A DNA stretch of 10,580 bases from Acinetobacter sp. YWS30-1 (GTDB taxonomy: Bacteria > Pseudomonadota > Gammaproteobacteria > Pseudomonadales > Moraxellaceae): positions 1 through 10,580 of the forward strand of contig NZ_CP114609.1 in the NCBI RefSeq assembly GCF_033558715.1, written 5' to 3'. The notes beneath the pieces are model-generated. The model made no database searches. It was given only the letters and a program-made list of their open reading frames with translations, and was not told the origin of the DNA. Position 1 is the first letter of the stretch, and each line of letters opens with the position of its first letter. Below are positions 1 through 5,179 of the stretch, one piece after another. The translations under genes and the position numbers were made by a program.

Positions 1-668
1 ATCAGGTCATTGATGCGCTACAAGCTGAAGATTTTAATTTTGAAATGTTGTCTGAAGCTCAACAGATTCTAGTGAAAGAAGCATTAAAACCTTATCGTGA
101 GCATTTGAAGCTTCAGTTGCTGTTTGATGAGCTGTCTAAAAATCCTAGACAGACTGAATATGAAGAAAAGTTTTTGGAATTATATAAACGATATCAAAAG
201 GACACTTTAGATCCAGCTGAAACGAATATCTTGAAAACAATGTGTACGCGTTATCTGAATTTTAAAGCTCAAAAGCTTGAATACACTGACTTAGAGTTGT
301 ATTTGAGTCAGATCGAGAAAAAGGATGCTGGAAAAAAACGTAAAGCCGAAAATCAACGTAAGTTTGAAGTTGGTGGTGGAGTTTTAAGTGCTTATAAAGT
401 CAAAAATGATGATGCGTTAGATACCGAAAACTTTTTAAAGCGGGTTCAGGCTGATCGCTATCTAGCTGGAAAACTCCGTCAAACAAAAATTTATCAGAAG
501 GTATGGGCATCGGATCTTAATAATAAGGAAAAATTAGAATTACTTTTTGAGGTGCTCAATCAACTTGCACTATATGGTAATAAAGGTGAGACCGTAAAAT
601 TTGTGGACTTTGCTATTGAGGCAGCTCAGACAAAGCTAAAGCAAAAAACTGATTCAGTTGCCGAGTAA
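1..668 (+). CDS. Possible mobilization accessory protein (3' part of a gene crossing the window ends)
   Basis: The frame is open from base 3 and ends at the TAA at 666-668. It continues the frame that starts at 10466 and runs off the right end. Joined across the ends the protein has 260 residues, so the ATG at 45 is internal (Met54), not the start. The protein is highly charged and mostly helical. A basic stretch near residues 150-160 (KKRKAENQRKF) is followed by a GGGVL turn, which resembles the basic-helix/Gly-Gly pattern of MobC/TraD-type auxiliary mobilization proteins. That is only a resemblance, not a family assignment. The gene is divergent from mobA across oriT, a position that fits a relaxosome accessory protein. 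There is no signal peptide or membrane segment. It could instead be a KfrA-like or other DNA-binding stability protein. The gene is certain; the function is uncertain. Confidence 0.8.
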   Translation, partial: QVIDALQAEDFNFEMLSEAQQILVKEALKPYREHLKLQLLFDELSKNPRQTEYEEKFLELYKRYQKDTLDPAETNILKTMCTRYLNFKAQKLEYTDLELYLSQIEKKDAGKKRKAENQRKFEVGGGVLSAYKVKNDDALDTENFLKRVQADRYLAGKLRQTKIYQKVWASDLNNKEKLELLFEVLNQLALYGNKGETVKFVDFAIEAAQTKLKQKTDSVAE

Positions 669-683
669 TTTATATGTTTATCC

Positions 684-718
684 TAAGTAGAAGTGTCCTA
701 TATGGAAGCTTCTACTTA
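684..718. terminator. Hairpin after the accessory gene
   Basis: Perfect 10-bp arms TAAGTAGAAG (684-693) and CTTCTACTTA (709-718) enclose a 15-nt loop 16 bases after the stop codon at 668. No T run follows, so it is a weak intrinsic terminator or a processing structure rather than a classical one. Confidence 0.4.
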
Positions 719-728
719 AGGCTAACAG

Positions 729-846
729 ATGAATGTCGTATATGAGTTTTTATGTAAACTTGGAGTACACCCTAAAGTAACGTCATGGCGGCCCCAATCC
801 TGAACCTAAAATCAATGTCTTAGATGCCGTGGAACATCAATTTTAG
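729..846 (+). pseudogene. Possible decayed small reading frame
   Basis: ATG at 729, seven bases after AAGG, opens a 24-codon frame ending at 803. If the T at 786 is skipped, the frame continues through Gly-Gly-Pro-Asn-Pro-Glu-Pro-Lys to a TAG at 844-846, giving about 38 residues. The Gly-Gly-Pro/Pro-rich stretch looks protein-like and recalls the tail of the relaxase on this plasmid (GGPGF). It may be a remnant of a lost gene. No family is recognised, and it could be chance. Confidence 0.2.
733..760 (+). other. Degenerate pdif candidate (C/D orientation)
   Basis: XerC-like arm ATGTCGTATAT, spacer GAGTTT and XerD-like arm TTATGTAAACT. Each arm matches 9 of 11 bases of the commonest Acinetobacter pdif arms (ATTTCGTATAA and TTATGTTAAAT), with the correct 6-bp spacing. 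It would form the left edge of the small regulator cassette. The match is weaker than at the five other sites, and it overlaps the candidate small reading frame. Confidence 0.4.
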
Positions 847-883
847 TATGCTCAAAGAAAGTCTTAGATTTATACGTGACAAT

Positions 884-912
884 AAAAAGCCAGTTGTATG
901 AACTGGCTTTTT
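884..912. terminator. Bidirectional intrinsic terminator
   Basis: Perfect 12-bp arms AAAAAGCCAGTT (884-895) and AACTGGCTTTTT (901-912) enclose a 5-nt loop. The A and T tracts make it functional on both strands. It lies 52 bases beyond the stop of the leftward 81-aa gene and also blocks read-through from the left. Confidence 0.8.
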
Positions 913-964
913 CTATTTGGGATTTACTTACCCATTGCGATTTTTTTACCGTGCCTCTCATAAA

Positions 965-1210
965 TTAACAGTCAAAGCTGAAGAAGTGTTCTGGGAAACA
1001 AGAAACAAAGGCTTTTTGAATATCGCTGTACTCACACTCAGGATGCTTCTCTAAATAACGTCGAGTCCAAATCAGTGTGGCTTCATAATCATTAAAGCAC
1101 TGATCGAGTTGTAAAAAAATCCACAGTTCATGGGCTTTTTGAATGAAAAAGTCATTGATGATCATGAGAGCAATTTTCTTTTCAGTGTTTGAATCCGGGT
1201 ATGAGTACAT
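965..1210 (-). CDS. Unknown 81-aa protein
   Basis: I do not recognise this small protein. It starts at the ATG complementary to 1208-1210, with a good ribosome binding site (GGAGA, eight bases upstream), and ends in Asp-Cys. It has no signal peptide or membrane segment. Three cysteines (one inside Cys-Phe-Asn-Asp, one at Pro-Glu-Cys-Glu, one at the extreme C-terminus) and several aromatic residues suggest a compact helical fold. It is divergent from the Cro/CI-type regulator at 1360. The 149-bp intergenic region carries a tandem palindrome overlapping its likely promoter (GTGACA, 17 bp, TTATAA on the minus strand), so the regulator probably controls it. The arrangement fits a regulated cargo or stability gene. 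A toxin role is possible but has no sequence support. Confidence 0.65.
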   Translation of the reverse strand: MYSYPDSNTEKKIALMIINDFFIQKAHELWIFLQLDQCFNDYEATLIWTRRYLEKHPECEYSDIQKAFVSCFPEHFFSFDC

Positions 1211-1262
1211 ATTATATTTCTCCGATAATAAGGATAAATGGGTTAGCTGATAAGCTATTTAT

Positions 1263-1301
1263 AACACATAAAAAATGTGTTTGTCACATTTTTTATGTGT
1301 T
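1263..1301. promoter_or_regulatory. Tandem palindromic operator between divergent genes
   Basis: Arms AACACATAAAAAATGTG (1263-1279) and CACATTTTTTATGTGTT (1285-1301) are perfect 17-bp inverted repeats. Each arm is itself a palindrome of the form CACAT-N5-ATGTG (1265-1279 and 1285-1299). The two units are exactly 20 bp apart, about two helical turns, which would place two dimers on one DNA face. On the minus strand the element overlaps a GTGACA/TTATAA promoter for the 81-aa gene. The likely ligand is the HTH protein encoded at 1360 (inference). It could also act as a hairpin in RNA. Confidence 0.6.
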
Positions 1302-1321
1302 TTTTTAAGTTTTATGGTCTG

Positions 1322-1330
1322 TGTTATACT
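1322..1330 (+). promoter_or_regulatory. Extended -10 promoter of the HTH gene
   Basis: TGTTATACT carries an extended -10 (TG one base before TATACT at 1325-1330). No good -35 is visible 17 bp upstream, as expected for an extended -10 promoter. The transcript would start near 1337, giving a leader of about 23 nt before the ATG at 1360. Confidence 0.45.
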
Positions 1331-1359
1331 TCTAATTCAAACAGATTGTATTTATCACG

Positions 1360-1584
1360 ATGCCATACGAAGAATTTCAAAGACTTATGGGGAAAGCAGG
1401 GCTTTCAATTAAGGAATTTGCTGCCTTATTGGACATGAACCCAAACTCCATAACTAACTATAAAAAGATCGGAAAAGTACCTACTCATATCGCTGTTCTG
1501 GTTTACTTACTTTCTAGCATGAAAGATGAGGGTGTAGACTTTTACCCTATTTTTGAAAAAATTAAGTCGTATTCAAAAGACTAA
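1360..1584 (+). CDS. Small Cro/CI-type (XRE) transcriptional regulator
   Basis: A 74-residue helix-turn-helix protein. The segment from about residue 13 to 45 (AGLSIKEFAALLDMNPNSIT, then NYKKIGKVP) has the classic XRE pattern: helix 2, a short turn, then a recognition helix starting at Asn-Pro-Asn-Ser. The protein is almost only a DNA-binding domain, like small autorepressors on Acinetobacter plasmids. No clear Shine-Dalgarno precedes the ATG at 1360, so translation may be inefficient. A later ATG at 1387 would cut into the domain, so the first one is preferred. It is divergent from the unknown 81-aa gene and probably binds the tandem CACAT-N5-ATGTG operator between them. A terminator follows at 1627. 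Confidence 0.85.
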   Translation: MPYEEFQRLMGKAGLSIKEFAALLDMNPNSITNYKKIGKVPTHIAVLVYLLSSMKDEGVDFYPIFEKIKSYSKD

Positions 1585-1626
1585 AACTCTCGTTTGTTGA
1601 TTGTTGTAAGCTGTTAGTGATGACGT

Positions 1627-1655
1627 AAAAAATGCCTGAACTTCAGGCATTTTTT
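1627..1655. terminator. Bidirectional intrinsic terminator
   Basis: Perfect 14-bp arms AAAAAATGCCTGAA (1627-1640) and TTCAGGCATTTTTT (1642-1655) are separated by a single C, so the real loop opens a few pairs. It ends the HTH gene transcript. The rest of the gap to 1800 shows only short imperfect palindromes and no supportable gene. Confidence 0.8.
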
Positions 1656-1800
1656 GTTTCAGGGACTTATAAGTCTCGATAGAACTTTTCAATAAAGTAT
1701 CGAGTTTTGAGAACCAAGGTGATCATCAAATTCTTATGTTCTGAGATCTTAGGTCGAGCAATCGATAAACCGGACATTTCTATTTTGGAGTTACAACTGA

Positions 1801-1828
1801 ATTTCGCATAAGAGATTTTATGTTAAAT
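1801..1828 (+). other. pdif site (C/D orientation)
   Basis: XerC arm ATTTCGCATAA, spacer GAGATT, XerD arm TTATGTTAAAT. Both arms agree with the Acinetobacter pdif arms as I know them. It forms the left border of the two-gene module at 1945-3239, and its inverted partner is at 3348-3375. Its spacer differs by one base from that of the site at 3452. Confidence 0.9.
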
Positions 1829-1881
1829 ATCCAATTTAACTAACTAAAAATTGTCTACGAAAGCGGTGGTTATTCAATTAC

Positions 1882-1905
1882 ACTACCTTTGGGTAGTTTC
1901 TTTTT
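1882..1905 (+). terminator. Short hairpin with T-rich tail
   Basis: Six-bp arms ACTACC (1882-1887) and GGTAGT (1892-1897) with loop TTTG are followed by a T-rich tract to 1905. It lies between the pdif site and the first gene of the module, so it would insulate the module from outside transcription or act as a leader attenuator. The stem is short. Confidence 0.4.
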
Positions 1906-1944
1906 ACTCATGAAATTTTAATAATTGATTATTGTGGGGGAGAT

Positions 1945-2418
1945 ATGCTGGTTGATATCACTGATTATCTAAATGTGCCTGCAAGAAATGAAGCGTTAGA
2001 AAAGTTAGATTTGCTTGATAGATTTGAAAACTTAAAGAAAAATGGTCATTTAATAGAGGCTGCAAATCTGCTTGAGAATTCATGTAAGGATCCACATATC
2101 TTTCACGGACATTACAAGAGACTCTTTATTGTATGGCGGCAATTAAATAAAGAGGACTTGGTAGCTTGCAACTATAAAGCTGTGATTGAAAGGGTTATAA
2201 AAACAATAAAGCTCAATGATGAGATGCTTACCGAAATGAGCACATATTGGAGCAAAGTGCACGGTGTGCGTAGAACCAAATCCTATTTTTCAAAATACAG
2301 TCATGTGAAAATTTCTGACGGTAAAACTTTATTAAAAGCAGCAACGGCTATACAAGATAAAAAAGTAATCAAGACTGCAGAGAAATTGATAAATTCATTT
2401 ACAAAGGATGGGAAATGA
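1945..2418 (+). CDS. Unknown 157-aa cytoplasmic protein, first gene of a dif-module operon
   Basis: I do not recognise a family. The ATG at 1945 is preceded by a very strong ribosome binding site (GGGGGAG at 1935-1941), so the start is well supported. The protein has no signal peptide or membrane segment and is predominantly helical and charged. Residues about 25-80 (RFENLKKNGHLIEAANLLE, then a second helical hairpin with an aromatic Tyr-Lys-Arg-Leu-Phe) resemble the paired-helix spacing of TPR-like repeats, but no clear TPR consensus is present. Its last four bases (ATGA at 2415-2418) overlap the start of the next gene, so the two are translationally coupled and probably work together. Together they are the entire cargo between inversely oriented pdif sites. 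Confidence 0.75.
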   Translation: MLVDITDYLNVPARNEALEKLDLLDRFENLKKNGHLIEAANLLENSCKDPHIFHGHYKRLFIVWRQLNKEDLVACNYKAVIERVIKTIKLNDEMLTEMSTYWSKVHGVRRTKSYFSKYSHVKISDGKTLLKAATAIQDKKVIKTAEKLINSFTKDGK

Positions 2419-3239
2419 AAAAAATAATTGGTATAGCGGCCTTATCATTTCTAACATTCAATGCCTTTGCTGGCTTTGAGACACCAGAGGATCAAAGAAC
2501 TAAAAGATTAAATGAGCGGGCGGTAGAAACTAAAAACTATATTGATAGCATGGTAGGAAGAACAGCTTGGTATAATTCAAATGAGTGCCTCACTGAAAAA
2601 ATATATCCAGATACCAGTAATATGTCTTATGGATCTGCGATCTACTCTACAAATGGGGAGTATAAACCGATTATCTTTGAGTCAGGTGAGATGCTGCAAG
2701 ACACATATACAGATTATGTGACTTTCAAGATCAAGATTGGCGAAACGGATGAGGGGTATATCAAGACAGATACAACAATGCCACTAAAGATTAGTGACAA
2801 TGATTATATAGGCTGTTTTAAGGCAAATAAACCTATTAAAAAAGAAAGCACAATAAGTAAATCTATTGATGATATCTTATTTGGGTGGAGCTATTCATGT
2901 AAAAAAGATAAATTTAATGGGTCTAAGAGTTGTTACCTACACAGGGCAAATAGCGATTTAATGGTTGGTATATATAATGGACAGCACAGTGTATATGTAG
3001 GACGGGACCACTATCCAAGATCACAAAGCGTTATAAAAATTGACAGCAACACACCTATTTATGGGTATGAAGGCTCCAGCAGCACTCCTCAAAAAGCTAT
3101 CGAGCAAATGAAAAGAGGAAAGATTGCTTACACTAGATACAAAGAATGGCCATACGATTACAATCAGGATGGTGAAGTTGACTTGACGGGATTTACTGAA
3201 AAATACAATGAAATGATGGAAGAGTATAAAAAGCTTTAA
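2415..3239 (+). CDS. Secreted or periplasmic protein of unknown function
   Basis: A 274-residue protein with a textbook Sec signal peptide: MKK, a hydrophobic core IIGIAALSFLTF, and a cleavage site after Ala-Phe-Ala (about residue 19). The mature part has four cysteines, in Asn-Glu-Cys-Leu, Ile-Gly-Cys-Phe, and the pair in Tyr-Ser-Cys-Lys and Lys-Ser-Cys-Tyr, compatible with two periplasmic disulfides. A beta-rich central part with Trp-Ser-Tyr-Ser-Cys, then Val-Gly-Arg-Asp, is loosely reminiscent of IalB-like periplasmic proteins (weak). Near the C-terminus DYNQDGEVD matches the first nine positions of an EF-hand/dockerin calcium loop, though the residue at position 12 is Gly. The start overlaps the upstream gene by four bases, which fixes this ATG. 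The function is unknown. Confidence 0.8.
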   Translation: MKKIIGIAALSFLTFNAFAGFETPEDQRTKRLNERAVETKNYIDSMVGRTAWYNSNECLTEKIYPDTSNMSYGSAIYSTNGEYKPIIFESGEMLQDTYTDYVTFKIKIGETDEGYIKTDTTMPLKISDNDYIGCFKANKPIKKESTISKSIDDILFGWSYSCKKDKFNGSKSCYLHRANSDLMVGIYNGQHSVYVGRDHYPRSQSVIKIDSNTPIYGYEGSSSTPQKAIEQMKRGKIAYTRYKEWPYDYNQDGEVDLTGFTEKYNEMMEEYKKL

Positions 3240-3309
3240 AAACTAGAACTCGGGAAGGGACTATTTTAAATTTTATATTAGTTTAGATTTATGTCTAAGT
3301 TGATTTAAA

Positions 3310-3343
3310 ATAATCTTATGAATAGTAATAATGTTAAGATTAT
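3310..3343. repeat. Hairpin downstream of the secreted-protein gene
   Basis: Arms ATAATCTTA (3310-3318) and TAAGATTAT (3335-3343) form a 9-bp perfect stem just left of the pdif site. There is no T run, so its role as a terminator is uncertain. Otherwise 3240-3309 shows nothing supportable. Confidence 0.35.
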
Positions 3344-3347
3344 CTAC

Positions 3348-3375
3348 AATTAACATAATACACGTTATGCGAAGT
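3348..3375 (-). other. pdif site (D/C orientation)
   Basis: Read on the minus strand: XerC arm ACTTCGCATAA, spacer CGTGTA, XerD arm TTATGTTAATT. It is inverted relative to the site at 1801 and closes the two-gene module. Its spacer differs by one base from that of the D/C site at 6720 (GGTGTA). Confidence 0.85.
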
Positions 3376-3377
3376 TG

Positions 3378-3405
3378 AAAAATTAAGACTATAACCTTAA
3401 TTTTT
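3378..3405. terminator. AT-rich bidirectional hairpin
   Basis: Perfect 10-bp arms AAAAATTAAG (3378-3387) and CTTAATTTTT (3396-3405) with an 8-nt loop lie between the two neighbouring pdif sites. The A and T tracts could terminate in both directions, but the stem is AT-only apart from one pair. Confidence 0.45.
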
Positions 3406-3426
3406 ATGTATTTTTTTAAATTTAAG

Positions 3427-3451
3427 ACCTAGGCCGGTGCCTAGGTTTTTT
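3427..3451 (+). terminator. Intrinsic terminator abutting a pdif site
   Basis: Stem ACCTAGGC (3427-3434) and GCCTAGGT (3439-3446) with loop CGGT, followed by six T from 3446 to 3451. It ends exactly one base before the XerC arm of the next pdif site. It serves rightward transcription leaving the module on its left. Confidence 0.85.
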
Positions 3452-3479
3452 ATTTCATATAAGAAATTTTATGTTAAAA
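3452..3479 (+). other. pdif site (C/D orientation)
   Basis: XerC arm ATTTCATATAA, spacer GAAATT, XerD arm TTATGTTAAAA. It opens the lipoprotein and toxin-antitoxin segment. It lies only 76 bp after the D/C site at 3348, back to back. The gap from here to 3683 is AT-rich and holds only the leader of the lipoprotein gene. Confidence 0.8.
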
Positions 3480-3683
3480 ATAGGCAATATTTTAATGTGA
3501 CAGAATTAATTTAAGAAGACATAACACATTGTTTTTTTGATATGAAACAAGAGGAGCAATTTTATTATTGAGCGTTAAATAATTTTGATTTATATATATT
3601 TTCTGAAAAAAAACTAAAAAATGAAAAATCCACTATATACTGCGCGGCATAAACTTACTTAGTGTGTTTTTAGGGGGATTTAT

Positions 3684-4091
3684 ATGAAACCAATTGCTAA
3701 ATTAGGTCTTTGTACGTTACTTATAGTAGGTACGTTTAATATCACGGGCTGTTCAGTATTTATGGCTGCAAAACAGCCTGAAAAAAAAGATACTAAGATG
3801 CTTGCTGTTGGTGTACCGAGAGCTGTGATTTTAGCTGAATTCGGTGCTCCTGTTTCAACTGTAAAGAATGGTGATGAAACTGTCGATATTTTTTCTTTTA
3901 AACAAGGTTATGGTAAGGCAGCAAAATTTGGGCGCATGATGTTTCATGGAGTAGCTGATGTTGCTACTTTGGGACTTTGGGAGATCATTGGTACTCCAGT
4001 TGAGTCAGGATTTGATGGCAATAATATTGCCTATCAAATTACTTACGATCAAAACGATAATGTTAAAACAGTTGTGCAATTAAAAAAGTAA
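3684..4091 (+). CDS. Outer-membrane lipoprotein, BamE/SmpA-like fold
   Basis: A 135-residue lipoprotein precursor. An N-terminal basic residue pair and a hydrophobic segment lead to the lipobox Ile-Thr-Gly-Cys, with Cys23 as the lipidated residue. Ser at +2 predicts outer-membrane sorting (rule established for E. coli). The mature part contains VGVPRAVILAEFGAPVSTV, which matches the Gly-x-Pro/helix/Phe-Gly-x-Pro signature of the BamE/SmpA/OmlA-like fold, followed by beta strands. A short, moderately hydrophobic, Gly-rich stretch at about residues 81-105 resembles related plasmid lipoproteins. The ribosome binding site AGGGGG (3671-3676) and a TATACT-type -10 near 3638 support the start. It shares its segment with the HigBA pair but is transcribed toward it. 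The true function is unknown; an envelope role is inferred from the fold. Confidence 0.8.
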   Translation: MKPIAKLGLCTLLIVGTFNITGCSVFMAAKQPEKKDTKMLAVGVPRAVILAEFGAPVSTVKNGDETVDIFSFKQGYGKAAKFGRMMFHGVADVATLGLWEIIGTPVESGFDGNNIAYQITYDQNDNVKTVVQLKK

Positions 4092-4116
4092 CTGTGAAAA
4101 TAAAAAACTGACATCC

Positions 4117-4197
4117 TGATCTGACCCCTAAAAGTTAGACAGGAAGTTATGCAGTATTTAAGGACTGATTTCTTTCTTCAACAGAGGGCAGTCCTTG
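4117..4197. mobile_element. Possible IS3-family terminal remnant
   Basis: TGATCTGACCCCTAAAAGTT at 4117 resembles the TGATCTG(C)-CCCC-AAAAGTT inverted-repeat end seen in many IS3-group elements. It is followed by a 7-bp hairpin pair AAGGACT (4160-4166) and AGTCCTT (4190-4196). No transposase and no second end are present, so at most about 80 bp of one end survive. It lies between the lipoprotein stop and the higA remnant, where a pdif site might be expected. The resemblance is from memory and not aligned. Confidence 0.35.
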
Positions 4198-4200
4198 TAA

Positions 4201-4305
4201 TTAGTGAATAACATAAAATCCTATATGTTTTCCTGTTGGCAGCTCTACATCAATACGGAGCTTCCCACCCATTGCCTCAACATACTTTTTCATAGTTGAG
4301 ATCTT
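4201..4305 (-). pseudogene. Out-of-frame C-terminal part of the HigA antitoxin
   Basis: On the minus strand, 34 sense codons beginning KISTMKKYVEAMGG and ending in HIGFYVIH-stop at 4201-4203 lie one base out of frame with the antitoxin at 4304-4510. Dropping one A from 4306-4308 fuses them into a 102-residue protein. These residues are the usual C-terminal extension of plasmid HigA-like antitoxins (after the conserved Glu-Asn-Arg-Gly-Asn-Asp-Leu). The segment is still free of stops, so the shift is either recent, an error, or bypassed in translation. Confidence 0.75.
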
Positions 4306-4510
4306 AAAGATCATTGCCACGATTTTCTATTGCGGAAAGCGATGGCTGTTTTATTTCCAAAGTTTCAGCAAGCTCTTTTTGAGAAATTTCGAGTTCTTCA
4401 CGAATAAGATGAAGCTGATTTTCTAGCAGTAATTCATCTGCCATTTTTTGAATACGGGCTTGGCTCTCTGGAGAGCGGTTAGCTAATAATTCTTGCAAAG
4501 TTTTAGCCAT
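4304..4510 (-). CDS. higA: HigA-type XRE antitoxin, truncated by a frameshift
   Basis: Antitoxin half of a type II pair: it should bind and neutralize the toxin encoded at 4503-4853 and repress the operon. The 68 residues contain an N-terminal helix and a complete HTH (residues about 34-66: LIREELEISQKELAETLEIK then PSLSAIENR). The frame stops at TAA (4304-4306) because of one extra T in CUUUAAG; the remaining 34 codons are intact in the +1 frame. The start ATG (complement of 4508-4510) overlaps the toxin's end by eight bases, typical of higBA coupling. The stop context CUU-UAA resembles the prfB slip codon CUU-UGA, so +1 slippage could restore the full protein (speculative). Without it, the DNA-binding domain remains but its C-terminal extension is missing. 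Confidence 0.75.
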   Translation of the reverse strand: MAKTLQELLANRSPESQARIQKMADELLLENQLHLIREELEISQKELAETLEIKQPSLSAIENRGNDL

Positions 4511-4853
4511 TAGATTGTTCTCCTAATGTTGAGAGATGAAGTTCATATTGTTGGTCTGCAATTGCCAGCATCTCTGTATAGAATAGTTTTTTACCGCCTT
4601 TATCAGCAATACATAGCACAATGGCCTGTCGTAAGGGATCAAATGTGAAGAAAGCTCTCAGTGGTTTACCTCGATGTTGAACACGAAGCTCTTTCATGTT
4701 GTTAAATTTAGAGTGTAGGCTGAAAGCCTTATAGAATGTATGTGATTTTTGGTTTTGAGTGTTTTTTGAGCAAAATTGTTGGCAAAAACTATCAAAACCG
4801 CTCATAAAAAAGCCGACTTGTTTCCAAGTCAGCTTTTCGACATCGTCGAGCAT
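4503..4853 (-). CDS. higB: HigB/Gp49-like toxin (RelE/ParE superfamily)
   Basis: Toxin half of the pair; members of the family are ribosome-dependent mRNA endonucleases. With the ATG at 4851-4853 the protein has 116 residues (a GTG at 4857-4859 would add two). The C-terminal two thirds (from SKFNNMKELRVQHRGKP through LRAFFTFDP and a Lys-Gly-Gly-Lys-Lys loop to the terminal helix) is a clear Gp49/HigB-type core with the typical Lys-Glu-Leu-Arg strand. The first ~45 residues do not match what I expect for the family, and codons 6-18 coincide with a strong terminator-like hairpin (4806-4837). No Shine-Dalgarno precedes either start. The real start may be the ATG at 4803-4805, or the gene may be 5'-damaged. 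The toxin precedes the antitoxin, as in higBA. Confidence 0.7.
   Translation of the reverse strand: MLDDVEKLTWKQVGFFMSGFDSFCQQFCSKNTQNQKSHTFYKAFSLHSKFNNMKELRVQHRGKPLRAFFTFDPLRQAIVLCIADKGGKKLFYTEMLAIADQQYELHLSTLGEQSNG
4806..4837 (-). terminator. Terminator-like hairpin inside the 5' end of higB
   Basis: On the minus strand AAAAGC then GACTTG-equivalent arms pair around a GAAA tetraloop (6 bp, one mismatch, 6 bp), followed by six T. This is the form of an intrinsic terminator pointing into higB, within about 45 nt of the predicted transcription start. It could attenuate the operon or be a module-border terminator fused to a shortened toxin gene. Confidence 0.5.
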
Positions 4854-4857
4854 TATC

Positions 4858-4866
4858 ACTATAACA
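4858..4866 (-). promoter_or_regulatory. Extended -10 promoter of the toxin-antitoxin operon
   Basis: Minus strand TGTTATAGT carries an extended -10 (TG one base before TATAGT). It predicts a start near 4851, almost at the ATG at 4853, so the message would be nearly leaderless for that start. The same TGTTATA(C/G)T motif precedes the HTH gene at 1360. Confidence 0.4.
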
Positions 4867-4899
4867 CAAGTATTTGATTTTTATGTGTTTAAAATATGC

Positions 4900-4927
4900 A
4901 TTTCATATAATGCCCATTATGTTAAAT
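4900..4927 (+). other. pdif site (C/D orientation)
   Basis: XerC arm ATTTCATATAA, spacer TGCCCA, XerD arm TTATGTTAAAT. It separates the toxin-antitoxin segment from the copper-storage/cyclase module, and with the inverted site at 6720 brackets that module. The bases from 4928 to 5179 are extremely AT-rich leader DNA without a clear promoter I can single out. Confidence 0.88.
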
Positions 4928-5179
4928 AGAGGGGAAATCTATTTTTAAAGTGATAAAATTATTGTAGTTATTTTAAGAATAGCTGCTTTTGATACTTGAT
5001 CATCTATCCTAATTAAAAACTGTTTTTTAATAATTTGGAATATAAATAAGATTTAGTTAAAATTAACATTATTCATATAAATTAAAATTATGTATTACAT
5101 TTACTAATAATTTAAAATAATTAGTAGAAAAAAATTATGTTTTAATTATTTCTTCGATTATATAAGTTGAGAGTAAAAA

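Noticed and set aside
4203..4230. Possible pdif (D/C) at the end of the higA remnant
   Set aside because: The XerD-like arm matches 8 of 11 bases, but the XerC-like arm matches only about 4 of 11, so it is not a usable site as seen.
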